Origin: an uncultured Porphyromonadaceae bacterium
GTDB lineage: Bacteria; Bacteroidota; Bacteroidia; Bacteroidales; Muribaculaceae
Assembly: GCA_902475285.1 (NCBI GenBank)
Contig: CABRZA010000084.1
Location: 1-10,235 of the forward strand
Reading direction: 5' to 3'
DNA: 10,235 nt
In this document: positions 1-8,642 of the stretch, piece by piece
How positions within the stretch are numbered: position 1 is the stretch's first letter
How the letters are laid out: the number at the start of each line of letters is the position of its first letter
The notes under the pieces: model-generated
Told to the model about the DNA's origin: nothing
Databases searched by the model: none
What the model saw: the letters and a program-made list of their open reading frames with translations, nothing else
Translations under genes and position numbers: made by a program

Positions 1-5
1 GCCAA

Positions 6-77
6 ATCCGCATGCCCCTTGCGCAGCGAAAGGCAAAATTCACACCCTCCTCATCGGCTTGCCCCTTGCGAAGCAAG
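6..77. repeat. Short direct repeat downstream of tamL
   Basis: Two copies of a 22-base unit (6-27 and 53-74) lie 47 bases apart and match at 19 of 22 positions, sharing the core TGCCCCTTGCG. The second copy also forms a small hairpin, CTTGC-GAA-GCAAG (65-77). Together they occupy most of the 95 bases after the tamL stop codon, where I see no gene and no clear terminator with a U-tract. The repeat may continue beyond the window edge. Confidence 0.5.
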
Positions 78-95
78 AACCACCGTTCCGCATTA

Positions 96-2402
96 CTAAA
101 ACGGATACCCTATCGCCAGGTGGAAGGCCAGCGACTTGCCGAACGATGCCATGTTGTAGTAGCCTCCGTGCCCCGTGTCGTAGGGCGCGTGGATACCTAT
201 GCCCAGGTCGGCGCGCACCACAAGCATACTGATGTCGAGACGCAAGCCCACTCCCGTACCCAGCGCCAGGTCGCGGAGAAAAGTCTTAGCGCGCAGCGTG
301 CCGCCGGGACGCAGAGGGTCGTCTTTCAGCAGCCACACGTTGCCGCTGTCGAGAAACACAGCCCCGTGGATAGGCCCGAAAAGAGGGAAACGGTACTCCA
401 CGTTGGCCTCGAACTTGAACGTACCAGTCCGGTCGAAATAGTCCTCCGGCTGTCCCTCGGGAGCCTTGTAGCTGCCCGGACCGATGGACCGCACCGTAAA
501 CGCGCGGATAGAGTTGGCGCCCCCGACATAGAACTGCTCCGCGTAGGGCACCTGCGACGAGTTGCCGTAGGCATGCGCCGCACCAACAGCCACACGACTC
601 ACAAGCCAGTGGTCCCCCCCGAAAAGCCGTCGACCCCACACAAGCTGCGTCTGTCCCTTCACAAACTGCGAGAAAGGTGTCCCGAAAAGCTCCTTCGTGC
701 CCTTCTTGCCGCACGCCCGGTAGATGGCCCAGAAGACATTCCCTGCCTCCTGCACTGTAAACTGCCAGTTGATATTGTTGTTCCGGTCGAGCTGACGGTC
801 GTACACGTAGGTGTAGATCATCTGCGGTATGAACTGGCTCTTGAAGCTCTGCGCCACAGCCGGGTTGGCCGCCATAATGGAGTCGAAGTCATGAGTGGTG
901 TGCATCAGGTTGGTGTAGGTGAGCTTGAAAAGCGTCAGTGTGTTCGACACATGCCGCCGCAAACGCCAGTCGTAGTTGATCGACGCGTTGAACTGCGCCA
1001 TCTTGAAGTAGTGCGGACGGTTGAGAAGGTCGGCATTGAGCTGGAAACGAGTCCAGTTGAGCTGGTAGCGGCTCCGCGGTATGAACTTCGGCGCCAGAAG
1101 CCGCGGAAACGCAAGCGCTCCCGTAAGGCCCACCTCATAGGAGTTGAATATCGAACGCCGCGAATGGCCCGTCTGCCACTCGTAGGTGCCCGTGAGCTTC
1201 ACCGACAGCTGCTCGCCGCCGCCGAAGATATTCTTGTTCGTCACGCCGAACGACAGCCCCGGCCCTATGTAGCTGTTCGACTTCGACGAAGCGTTGACCT
1301 CAAGCGATGTTTCAAGCGGAGAGTCGAACGTGCACCGTATCTCCACGTTCAGCCGCCGCGCCGCAAGGTCGGTGGTGTCGGGAACGGCCTCGATGTTGAT
1401 GGCGTTGAAAATACCCAGCCGTGCAAGGTTGCTCTGCGTGCGGTCCATGTTCCGCACCGAGAAGCGGCGCCCCGGCCGGAAGGCCACGCACTCGTCCACA
1501 ATCTGGCGTCTCAAACGCGACGGCATCATCTGTATGAGCGTGGCGCGACGCATCTCCACGGTGTCGGGAACGCCCCCGCCCTGGTTGCGGTTCACATACA
1601 TGGTCACCTTGCCAGTGGTGTAGGGCTGCATGGCGAAGCGCGGCACATTCGTCGCCAGCATAAGGCGCAGCTCCACCTCGCCCGGGTAGGCGATGCTGTC
1701 GGCCAAGTATTCTATAAACTCCGGCCGGAAGAAATAGTAGCCCCGGTTGCGCAGCGAGTTGGTTATGCGCGTGCGTGCCGTGCTCAGACTGTCGGCGCAG
1801 TAAAGCGGACGTGTGGCCGAAAGATAGGCGTCGGCACGCGCCAGAGAGTCTATCAGGTGCCCCAGCGCCGTGCTGTCGGGCAGAAGCTGCACGCTCCGCA
1901 CGGGGTAGCCCGGCCCAGGCTCCACATCGTAGACTATCTTGGCCTTTTTGCGGTTTTTCCCCTGCACCAGCCGGTAGGTGGCCGTGCCGCGGAAGTAGCC
2001 GTTGTTGTCAAGCAGCTGCTCTATCATGTGCGTGCGAACCTCGGGCCGCACGTCGCTCACCAGCACCGGCTCCTCCACGAGCTTCTCGTAGAGCCAGTGC
2101 CGGAAGCCCTTGTCGGGATTGGGCCAGTTGTTGTAAACCCACAGCCCCAACGGGAACGGATACCGCCAGTGCAGCAGCTTGATATAGTTGTTGGGCGCCA
2201 CGTCGACGGCCGTACGTATCGACGACGACAGCTCCGACGGCACAGCGAAGCTGTCGGCCGGCGCTATGTTCACCTTCTTCACGCCCGTGTAGAGGATTTC
2301 GTCGTCGGGTATGCGGCGCGTGGTGGAACATGCCGCCGCGGCAAGCATCAGTATGCCCGCGACGAGCTTGGCAAGTATGGCTTGGTGGCTGCGGTGTGTC
2401 AT
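96..2402 (-). CDS. tamL: TamL: lipoprotein-type TamA/BamA-family outer-membrane protein
   Basis: This 768-residue protein is an Omp85-family outer-membrane barrel that, with TamB, is expected to help insert proteins or move lipids at the outer membrane. Residues 1-25 form a lipoprotein signal (hydrophobic stretch 9-24, then AAAC with Cys25). No acidic run follows the Cys, so surface export is not suggested. Residues about 33-360 look like POTRA domains, with typical pieces such as SLRNRGYYF near 216-224 and NLARLGIFNAINIEAVPD near 325-342. From about 361 (SPLETSLEVNASSKS) the beta-barrel begins, with FGVTNKNIFGGGEQLSVKL at 385-403 and the loop-6 region GGANSIRAF at 627-635. The chain ends in Phe, as Omp85 barrels do. 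The ATG overlaps the tamB stop codon as ATGA and no Shine-Dalgarno is visible, so translation is probably coupled to tamB. Known: lipidated TamA variants paired with TamB in Bacteroidota are called TamL. A plain BamA paralogue is the alternative, but the tamB pairing argues against it. Confidence 0.93.
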   Translation of the reverse strand: MTHRSHQAILAKLVAGILMLAAAACSTTRRIPDDEILYTGVKKVNIAPADSFAVPSELSSSIRTAVDVAPNNYIKLLHWRYPFPLGLWVYNNWPNPDKGFRHWLYEKLVEEPVLVSDVRPEVRTHMIEQLLDNNGYFRGTATYRLVQGKNRKKAKIVYDVEPGPGYPVRSVQLLPDSTALGHLIDSLARADAYLSATRPLYCADSLSTARTRITNSLRNRGYYFFRPEFIEYLADSIAYPGEVELRLMLATNVPRFAMQPYTTGKVTMYVNRNQGGGVPDTVEMRRATLIQMMPSRLRRQIVDECVAFRPGRRFSVRNMDRTQSNLARLGIFNAINIEAVPDTTDLAARRLNVEIRCTFDSPLETSLEVNASSKSNSYIGPGLSFGVTNKNIFGGGEQLSVKLTGTYEWQTGHSRRSIFNSYEVGLTGALAFPRLLAPKFIPRSRYQLNWTRFQLNADLLNRPHYFKMAQFNASINYDWRLRRHVSNTLTLFKLTYTNLMHTTHDFDSIMAANPAVAQSFKSQFIPQMIYTYVYDRQLDRNNNINWQFTVQEAGNVFWAIYRACGKKGTKELFGTPFSQFVKGQTQLVWGRRLFGGDHWLVSRVAVGAAHAYGNSSQVPYAEQFYVGGANSIRAFTVRSIGPGSYKAPEGQPEDYFDRTGTFKFEANVEYRFPLFGPIHGAVFLDSGNVWLLKDDPLRPGGTLRAKTFLRDLALGTGVGLRLDISMLVVRADLGIGIHAPYDTGHGGYYNMASFGKSLAFHLAIGYPF

Positions 2403-5400
2403 GGCTGCGGTGTTTGCTGGGATTCTTTTTCGTTCTGCCTTTCGGTGCGACGCCGAACAACCGATGCCGGGAGGAACATGTCGCCCAGCCGGCGCAACTT
2501 GCGGCGGTAAACGAAGCCTACGCCCGTCTGCGTTATCTCGCCTTCGAGAATGCTCTCGTAGCCCGTGTGGCGGAAAAGGCGCACATACATCGTGCGAGTG
2601 TCGTTGAGGTAGTACTCGAACGATATGTCGTTGATGAGGTTCTGCGAGAAGTTCTCGTCGGCATTGGCGTCGGTGCTGTAATTGCCGCCCACTACGATTT
2701 TGAAACGGTCGTTGAAGAGCGTCTTCGACACCTGGTAGGAGTAGCTCATCGTCGAGGCGGTGCTGCCGTTCACAGTGCGGTCGTACTGGTCGATGCCGAA
2801 CGTAAGGTCGACGCCCTTGATGTTGTTAGCCGCCCAAGAGTTTATCTGCCCTTCGAGGAAGGAGAACAGCGGGTTGCCCGCAAGCGACGCGTTGCCCTTC
2901 GTCCCCGGCCCGGTGTACACGTTGTAGAGCAGTAGGTTCATGGCCTGGTTGGCGCGCTGGTCGGCGCTCATGCTCTCGAGCTCGTTGGCCACGGTGATGT
3001 CGTCGTTGGTGGCAAGGTCGAAGGCCACGTTCATCTGGTTGAGCGTGCCCGTCACGGCCAGCGACACGTCGAAGTCGACAAGCCGTGAGTTGCGGCCCGA
3101 CTGGGTCACGTTGGCCTTCACCACGTCCACCGCATGCACGTTGAGTACGGGGTTCATCATGTTGCCGTTGAAGGCCACATACGAGCCCTCCGTGAAGTTG
3201 AAGAGCTTCTCGCTCATGAATGGCGGCGTGTAGCGCACGAAGCCCTTGTCGATGTTCAGGCGACCGGAGAGGCGGCCGCTGTTGAGCGGCGTCATCTCGT
3301 AGGTGAGGCTGCCGTTGCTTTGCAGCTGCACGCGGTTCTTGCCGTCGGCCGAAAGGTCAACGTTGATTATCGAGCCGTCCTGGATGCTCAGCTGAGCGTT
3401 GAGCATCATCGCCATGGCCGAACGCGCAAGGGTGTCGGCCTGTGCCACGGCGGCGCTGTCGGCGAAGTTCACGAAGCGCACCATGTCGTCGGTCGAGCGG
3501 TTGGTGATGGCCGACGTGGCGTCGGGGATGACATAGGTTAGGTTGGTGCCCGAGTTGAGGCTCAGGTCGGCGTTGAGTTGAAGGAAGCTCATCGACCCGT
3601 GGGCGTTGGCGTTGAGGCTTATGAAGCCGCGGCCGTAGATGTCGGCACCCTTGCTCAGCCGCTTGCTGTCGACAATCATCATGTTGTCGGCTTTCAGGGC
3701 GAGGTTGACGCGCGCGTTGGCCATGTCGGAGAGGTCGACGGTGCCGTCGACGTAGAGGGGATTGTCGTTGCAGCCCTTTATGGTGAAGCGGTCGAAGCGC
3801 ACCACGCTGTTGGCCACGTCGATAGGCACGGGGCTGAACGCATAGGCCGTCCCTATTATGGTGGGGCGCACGGTAGTGGAGTCGAAGGTGAGCGACCCGT
3901 TGAGCACGGGGCGTGCCGACGTGCCGGTGATTTTCAGCTGTCCGTTGAGCATGCCGGCCATGCGCAGCGTACCCGCCGGCATGAAGGGGTTGACGGTGGC
4001 CAGAGGGAAGCGTATCATGGCGAAGTCGAGGTCGAGCGGCGACGTGGCAGTGCTGTCGTTGAGGGCGCCGGCAAGGGTCATGGTCCGCACGCCGTCGACA
4101 TACACGTCGGCGTCGGCATTGATGGTGCCCGACGGCGTGGCGGCCACGTTGAAGTCGGCCTTGAAGTCGGCCACTTTCTCGCGGCCGTACACGAAGTTGC
4201 TTATCCCGGCCGTGCCCTGCCCCACTATGCGCCCGTCGTGGCGGTTGAGGCGCATGTCGGCCGTCACGTCGCCCTTCATCGGCGGCGCGAAGGGGTTCAT
4301 CGATATCCAGTCGGAGATATGTATGTCGCTCAGGCGTATCACAAGGTCTTCCTGGCTGTTGTCGCTATGGTTGTCGTGACCCTCGGGGTGCTCGGTGAAG
4401 ATGGCCAGCGAGCTGCCGGCGCCGCTCATGCGAAGGTTGGCGTCGATGTGCTGCGTGGGTATGGTGTAGCTTATGAAGTTGTCGTCGTTGGCCGTCCAGT
4501 TCTGGTAGGCAATGATGGGGTCGACGGGGCGGATGTGGAAGGTGAACGAGCTGTCGGCGGCATCGGCCGTGGCGGCTATGCCGAGGTCATAGCCCGTGCG
4601 GCCCTTTATGTCGCTCTGGCTCAGGCGCAGCGCGGCCTCGCTGCCGTCGAGGCGTGCCTTGACGGTGGCCGCGTGCCATGCGTCGAGGTTGCCGGGGCGG
4701 TTGAGCACGCCGGCTGTGAGGTGCAGGTGGTCGTCGTGCTGCCCGGCGTTGATGTAGATCGAGTCGAGGCGCATCGAGCCGGTGTCGAAGCCGCGCACAT
4801 AGCCGTCGAGGGCCACGGTGCTGTCCTTGTCGGCGCTGATGGCGAAGGCGCGCAGGCTCATCTTGTCGGGGGCGAGGATGTCGTTCACCAGGTTGGAGCG
4901 GCCGCCGCGGACGTCGAGGGCGAAGCGCGGCAGCACGCCGAAGAGGGTATCGGCCTCGATGGAGTAGGCCTTCATCTGCTCGGCGGCTATGGCACCCATG
5001 GCCGAGAAGGCGCGAGTGAGGCTGTCGAGGCTCACGGGCGACGAGAACGACGCCGTGAGGTCGCGGTTGTTGAGCCCGGCAGTGATGAGGGTGTCGGAGG
5101 CGTAGAGGTGCGCCGTGAGGTCGCCGATGCCTATGGTGCCCTTGTTGCGGCGGAAGAAGAGGTCGGAAAGGTGCACGCGGCCGCTGATGTCGTTTTTGCC
5201 GGGGCCTATGGTGGCGTCGCCGTCGAGGGTGACTTCGAGCGACGCCGGCTCGGCGCTGAGCTTCAGCGCGTAGAGGTCGACGTAGCGGCCGTCGACGGTC
5301 GCAGTCCAGGCATAGGTGTCGCCGTCGAGATTGCCCTGGGCCTTGATGCCGAGGTCGGCGGCCGGATTGGCGCTCTCGATGTCGACGGTGGTCTGCCCGT

Positions 5401-7195
5401 CGGCGAGCGAGGCCGTGGCGGTGATGTCACGCAGGAGGTTGCCCCGGTAGGTTGCCGAGGCCACGGCCACGTCGGCGTCGAGCCGCGTGCGGGGGCTGAA
5501 CATGTCGTATCCCCGCCCGTCGACCGTGGCCGTCGCCGTCACGTTTTCAAGTTCGAGCAGGGGCATGAAGGCCTGCACGGGGAAGGTGCGCGTGTCCACG
5601 GTGGCGGTGTAGCTCTCGGCACGGCTGTTCCAGCGGGCGTCGAGGCCGATGTCGCCGCCGGCAGTGACGGCACGCAGGCGCCCGTCGACTGTTCCCGAAG
5701 CCATGGCCACACGGCCTTGGAGGGTCATGGGAGGTATGCGGAGCATGGCGGCCGTCTCGGGGGCGAGAAGGCTGCGCTTGAAGCCGTCGACATTCATTAT
5801 GCGTCCCGTCAGGGCTATGTCGCCCCCAAGGCGCGAGGGCTGCATCATATTGTCGATACGGCCGGTGGCGTTGAGGTCGACGCAGCCGTTGAGGCGGAGG
5901 GCGAGTTTGTCGATGTCGAGGCTGCCGGTGGTGCCGCTTACATCGGCGAGCAGCCTTATGTCGTCGGCCGAGGGTATGGCGGCGAGATACGGCGTGAAGG
6001 CCGGGAACATCATGCGCATGTCGGCGGGAGCGAAGTCGCCGGTGAGGCTCAGCCCCAGGGGCAGCGACGGGTCGGCGCCCATGTCGCCCATGCCCAGGAC
6101 GCCCGAGAAGCCCACGTCGGTACCGGCGGGGGTGTCGAGCGTGACCTCGCGGAAGCGCAGGGCCACCGAGTCGATGTCGAGCTCGCCGGCCACGTTGAGG
6201 CGCACGCCGCAACGCTCGGTGCCCGTGAGGCTGAGCGGCAGGCGCACGGTGGTGGCCCGGTTGTAGAAGTCGGTGAGGCGAAGGGCGAGGTCGGACACTT
6301 CGATATATCCGAAGTCGAGGCCCGGCACGGGGCGCACGCCGGCGGTGGTGTAGAGGGCGTGGCTGCGGTCGAAGGCTATGCTGTCGATTTCAACTGTCCA
6401 GGGGGCGGTAGACGAGGTATCGGGCACGGCTTCGGGATATGGACCGGCGGCGGCGACGGCGGCGCTGTCGGGAGCGATATAGCGTGCGTCGAGCCCGCGG
6501 CCGGTGAAGTCGCGCAGCTTGATGCGCTGGTCGAGCATGGCTATCGTGCCCTCCCCTATCACGGCGCTGTCGATGTGTGCCGTAAGGGTGTCGACGGAAG
6601 GCATCAGCCGCATGGTGTAGGCGAAGTCCACGAGGGCTATGCGGCCGGTGCGTATGGTCATGCGCGTGGGCTGCGAGGGCTCCTTGGCCGTGGCGGTGTC
6701 GGGATTGAGGTTGATGGACAGACGGGCGCCGCGGAGCACGCCGTCGCGGAGGTCGATGTCCATGTCGGCCAGACCCACCGTTACTGGTGCGAGGCCGAGA
6801 CTGTCGGCGGCGACGGTGAGACACATGGCGGAGTCGGGCGCCCCGAGGCGGTAGCGGGCGCCGGCGAGCGACAGGCGGCTCACCTCGGCCTTCCCTGCCA
6901 GGAGGGGCAGGAGGCTGACCTCGGCGTCGAGGGCGCGTGCGGCCATCACGGTGTCGCCGCAGGAGGTGAGGGCCACGTCGGTGGCTTCGACGCGGAGAGG
7001 AAAGCGCAGGGCGAAGGTGCCTACGGTGAGCGTCGCTTCGGGCGTCGACATCCTGGCTGTCAGCGCCTTGCGGGCGGCTTCCTGAGCCCAGGAGGAGTAC
7101 AGCAGCCCGACGAGACCCACCGACAGCAGGAAGAGTGCCAGGACGATATATCCTGCCACTCTCAAAATCCTACTGAGTGTCTGCTTTACTTTCAC
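2399..7195 (-). CDS. tamB: TamB: translocation and assembly module, inner-membrane-anchored periplasmic protein
   Basis: This is a very large protein, about 1598 residues from the chosen GTG start. It has a short basic N-terminus (MKVKQTLSRILR) followed by one membrane anchor (about residues 13-33, VAGYIVLALFLLSVGLVGLLY). The rest is repetitive beta-rich sequence of the AsmA/TamB type, with alternating polar and hydrophobic residues and many Asp-Gly turns. The C-terminal several hundred residues match the TamB (DUF490) domain in style, for example SGRLNIDKGFVRYTPPF and FGIDQYDRTVNG, followed by a beta-rich tail and a basic, Gln-rich end. The family is thought to bridge inner and outer membranes and carry lipid or substrate to its Omp85 partner, here tamL immediately downstream. 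The open frame continues upstream to 7960 but overlaps the helicase gene. No ATG precedes the anchor, so a GTG at 7195 is the best start; an in-frame TTA codon at 7204-7202, a codon absent from the next 1,200 codons, argues against the TTG at 7210. The gap to the helicase is 68 bases. Confidence 0.93.
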   Translation of the reverse strand: MKVKQTLSRILRVAGYIVLALFLLSVGLVGLLYSSWAQEAARKALTARMSTPEATLTVGTFALRFPLRVEATDVALTSCGDTVMAARALDAEVSLLPLLAGKAEVSRLSLAGARYRLGAPDSAMCLTVAADSLGLAPVTVGLADMDIDLRDGVLRGARLSINLNPDTATAKEPSQPTRMTIRTGRIALVDFAYTMRLMPSVDTLTAHIDSAVIGEGTIAMLDQRIKLRDFTGRGLDARYIAPDSAAVAAAGPYPEAVPDTSSTAPWTVEIDSIAFDRSHALYTTAGVRPVPGLDFGYIEVSDLALRLTDFYNRATTVRLPLSLTGTERCGVRLNVAGELDIDSVALRFREVTLDTPAGTDVGFSGVLGMGDMGADPSLPLGLSLTGDFAPADMRMMFPAFTPYLAAIPSADDIRLLADVSGTTGSLDIDKLALRLNGCVDLNATGRIDNMMQPSRLGGDIALTGRIMNVDGFKRSLLAPETAAMLRIPPMTLQGRVAMASGTVDGRLRAVTAGGDIGLDARWNSRAESYTATVDTRTFPVQAFMPLLELENVTATATVDGRGYDMFSPRTRLDADVAVASATYRGNLLRDITATASLADGQTTVDIESANPAADLGIKAQGNLDGDTYAWTATVDGRYVDLYALKLSAEPASLEVTLDGDATIGPGKNDISGRVHLSDLFFRRNKGTIGIGDLTAHLYASDTLITAGLNNRDLTASFSSPVSLDSLTRAFSAMGAIAAEQMKAYSIEADTLFGVLPRFALDVRGGRSNLVNDILAPDKMSLRAFAISADKDSTVALDGYVRGFDTGSMRLDSIYINAGQHDDHLHLTAGVLNRPGNLDAWHAATVKARLDGSEAALRLSQSDIKGRTGYDLGIAATADAADSSFTFHIRPVDPIIAYQNWTANDDNFISYTIPTQHIDANLRMSGAGSSLAIFTEHPEGHDNHSDNSQEDLVIRLSDIHISDWISMNPFAPPMKGDVTADMRLNRHDGRIVGQGTAGISNFVYGREKVADFKADFNVAATPSGTINADADVYVDGVRTMTLAGALNDSTATSPLDLDFAMIRFPLATVNPFMPAGTLRMAGMLNGQLKITGTSARPVLNGSLTFDSTTVRPTIIGTAYAFSPVPIDVANSVVRFDRFTIKGCNDNPLYVDGTVDLSDMANARVNLALKADNMMIVDSKRLSKGADIYGRGFISLNANAHGSMSFLQLNADLSLNSGTNLTYVIPDATSAITNRSTDDMVRFVNFADSAAVAQADTLARSAMAMMLNAQLSIQDGSIINVDLSADGKNRVQLQSNGSLTYEMTPLNSGRLSGRLNIDKGFVRYTPPFMSEKLFNFTEGSYVAFNGNMMNPVLNVHAVDVVKANVTQSGRNSRLVDFDVSLAVTGTLNQMNVAFDLATNDDITVANELESMSADQRANQAMNLLLYNVYTGPGTKGNASLAGNPLFSFLEGQINSWAANNIKGVDLTFGIDQYDRTVNGSTASTMSYSYQVSKTLFNDRFKIVVGGNYSTDANADENFSQNLINDISFEYYLNDTRTMYVRLFRHTGYESILEGEITQTGVGFVYRRKLRRLGDMFLPASVVRRRTERQNEKESQQTPQP

Positions 7196-7263
7196 TTTAA
7201 TTAAGCACAATTTAGAGTGATGAACTGAAAATAAAACCGCCGGCACCCGCGAAATGTTCAGCG

Positions 7264-8571
7264 TTACTCGACGGGGGTGACGCGCACGCGTGTGTTCTTG
7301 ATTTTGTGCGGAGCCACGGCCTTGACCACGGCGGCGGCTTTGGCAGCGGGGACGGCGGCATAGGCGCAATGGTCCTTCACGTCGATGCGTCCTACTTCCG
7401 AAGCCTCCAGGCCGCCTTTGGCTATGAGGAAGCCGGCGATGTCGCCGCGCGATATTTTCTCCTTGCGCCCGGCGTTGAAGTAGAGGGTTGCCACGGCTGG
7501 GCGGCCGTCGGCGCAGGGCTGGGGCACGGCGATGGCGTCGGCTTCGATGAAGGACGCCGGCTTGTCGTGCTCGGATACAATGGCATACGCCTCGCCCGTG
7601 GCGCCCATGCGGGCGGTGCGGCCGTTGCGGTGCGTCCAGGCCTCGGGCGTGGAGGGGAGATGGTAGTGCACCACGGCGTCGACGCTGTCGATGTCGAGGC
7701 CGCGTGCGGCAAGGTCGGTGGCCACGAGCACGGGGGAGGTGCCGTTCTCGAAGAGGATGAGTGCGCGCTCGCGCAGCTGCTGGTCGAGGCCGCCGTGGTA
7801 GAGGGCGGCGCCGAAGCCGTCGGCGCGCAGACGGCCGTAGACCCTGTCGGCGGCCTCGCGGTGGTTGACGAACACTATGAGGCGCTTGCCGGCGAGGCCG
7901 CGCAGGAGCTCGCAGAGGGTGTCGAGCTTGTCGGGCGAGGGGCTGGTCACCGAATAGCACTGCACCTTGGGCTGCGGGGCGGCGCCGCCGGTATAGTCGA
8001 GGGTGGTGTCGACTTCGCTGACGAAGGGGGGAAGCTCAGCCACGGTGGCCGAGGTGAGGATGAAGGTGCGTGCCCGCGAGGCATGGTGCACTATCCGGCG
8101 CATGTCGGGCTCGAAGCCGAGCTCGAGCGACTTGTCGTACTCGTCGATGACGAGCGCGCGAAGCTCGCGGAGGTCGAGGCGGCGGCGGTTGATGTGGTCG
8201 ACGATGCGGCCGGGTGTTCCCACCACAATGTCGGTGCCGGCCTCGAGGCTCTTGGCTTCGGCCTCGTAGCTGTGGCCGCCGTATACGGCCGTAGCCTTGA
8301 AATCGGGGAGCGCGAGGGTGCGCATCACGTCGAAAATTTGCAGGGTGAGCTCACGCGTGGGCGCCACCACAAGGATTTGCGGCGCGCCTTTCGAAGCTTC
8401 GACCACGCGCAGCGCCGCCAGGACATATGCCAGCGTCTTGCCGCTGCCCGTTGGCGCCTGCAAGAGCACACGCGCCGGGAGCTGCACTTTCATCATGGCC
8501 CGCTGCATGGGCAGCAGGCTCTCCACGCCGGGCAGACGGCGGGCACGGCTTTCGAGTTCTTTGTTGGTCAT
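7264..8571 (-). CDS. DEAD-box RNA helicase with DbpA-type RNA-binding domain
   Basis: This 435-residue ATP-dependent RNA helicase contains both RecA-like domains and a C-terminal DbpA RNA-binding domain. Visible motifs are a reduced Q motif (LLPMQ, about 19-23), motif I APTGSGKT (39-46), Ia PTREL (71-75), TPGR (119-122), motif II DEYD (143-146) in place of DEAD, motif III SAT (174-176), motif V ATDLAARGLDI (284-294) and motif VI HRNGRTAR (314-321). Residues about 360-435 (ATLYFNAGRKEKISRGDIAGFL, then IGKI-like VGRIDVKD and a basic end) fit the DbpA RNA-binding domain, which in E. coli DbpA recognises 23S rRNA helix 92. A role in ribosome assembly is therefore likely but inferred. There is almost no N-terminal extension before the Q motif. 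The ATG at 8571 has AGGA seven bases upstream, an acceptable Shine-Dalgarno. The gene sits 90 bases after the thioredoxin gene and 68 before tamB, so it may share transcripts with either. A more general DEAD-box helicase role cannot be excluded. Confidence 0.95.
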   Translation of the reverse strand: MTNKELESRARRLPGVESLLPMQRAMMKVQLPARVLLQAPTGSGKTLAYVLAALRVVEASKGAPQILVVAPTRELTLQIFDVMRTLALPDFKATAVYGGHSYEAEAKSLEAGTDIVVGTPGRIVDHINRRRLDLRELRALVIDEYDKSLELGFEPDMRRIVHHASRARTFILTSATVAELPPFVSEVDTTLDYTGGAAPQPKVQCYSVTSPSPDKLDTLCELLRGLAGKRLIVFVNHREAADRVYGRLRADGFGAALYHGGLDQQLRERALILFENGTSPVLVATDLAARGLDIDSVDAVVHYHLPSTPEAWTHRNGRTARMGATGEAYAIVSEHDKPASFIEADAIAVPQPCADGRPAVATLYFNAGRKEKISRGDIAGFLIAKGGLEASEVGRIDVKDHCAYAAVPAAKAAAVVKAVAPHKIKNTRVRVTPVE

Positions 8572-8618
8572 GACCTTATCCTAATTGAAGCAAGAGGAGC
8601 ATCCGGATTAAAGCAACA

Positions 8619-8642
8619 GGAGCGCCGCCAGTGGGGCGCTCC
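8619..8642 (-). terminator. GC-rich hairpin between thioredoxin and helicase genes (possible terminator)
   Basis: Perfect eight-base arms GGAGCGCC (8619-8626) and GGCGCTCC (8635-8642) flank an eight-base loop, starting 20 bases after the thioredoxin stop codon. On the minus strand the stem is followed by TGTTGCTTTAAT, which is a poor U-tract. It could be a weak terminator, an attenuator or an RNA-processing or stability hairpin that sets helicase expression relative to the thioredoxin. The structure is certain on paper; its function is not. Confidence 0.4.

Noticed and set aside
12..2510. Plus-strand open frame of 832 codons antisense to tamL
   Set aside because: It is codon-aligned with tamL. 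Antisense stops would need TTA, CTA or TCA codons in tamL, which this GC-rich host avoids. The translation is rich in Arg, His and Val with no domain or signal, as expected for an antisense shadow.
3578..7204. Plus-strand open frame of 1208 codons antisense to tamB
   Set aside because: Same codon-avoidance effect over a long gene. Its translation is Gly-, Val-, Glu- and His-rich low-complexity sequence, and it ends exactly at the TTA triplet in the non-coding leader of tamB.
7196..7263. Promoter between the helicase gene and tamB
   Set aside because: Only partial matches to TAnnTTTG are present (such as TATTTTCA and TAAATTGT) and no TTTG lies at the right distance, so I do not call one.
7196..7960. 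N-terminal extension of the tamB frame into the helicase gene
   Set aside because: The extra residues are Arg/Pro/His-rich out-of-frame reading of the helicase gene and would bury the membrane anchor about 250 residues into the protein.
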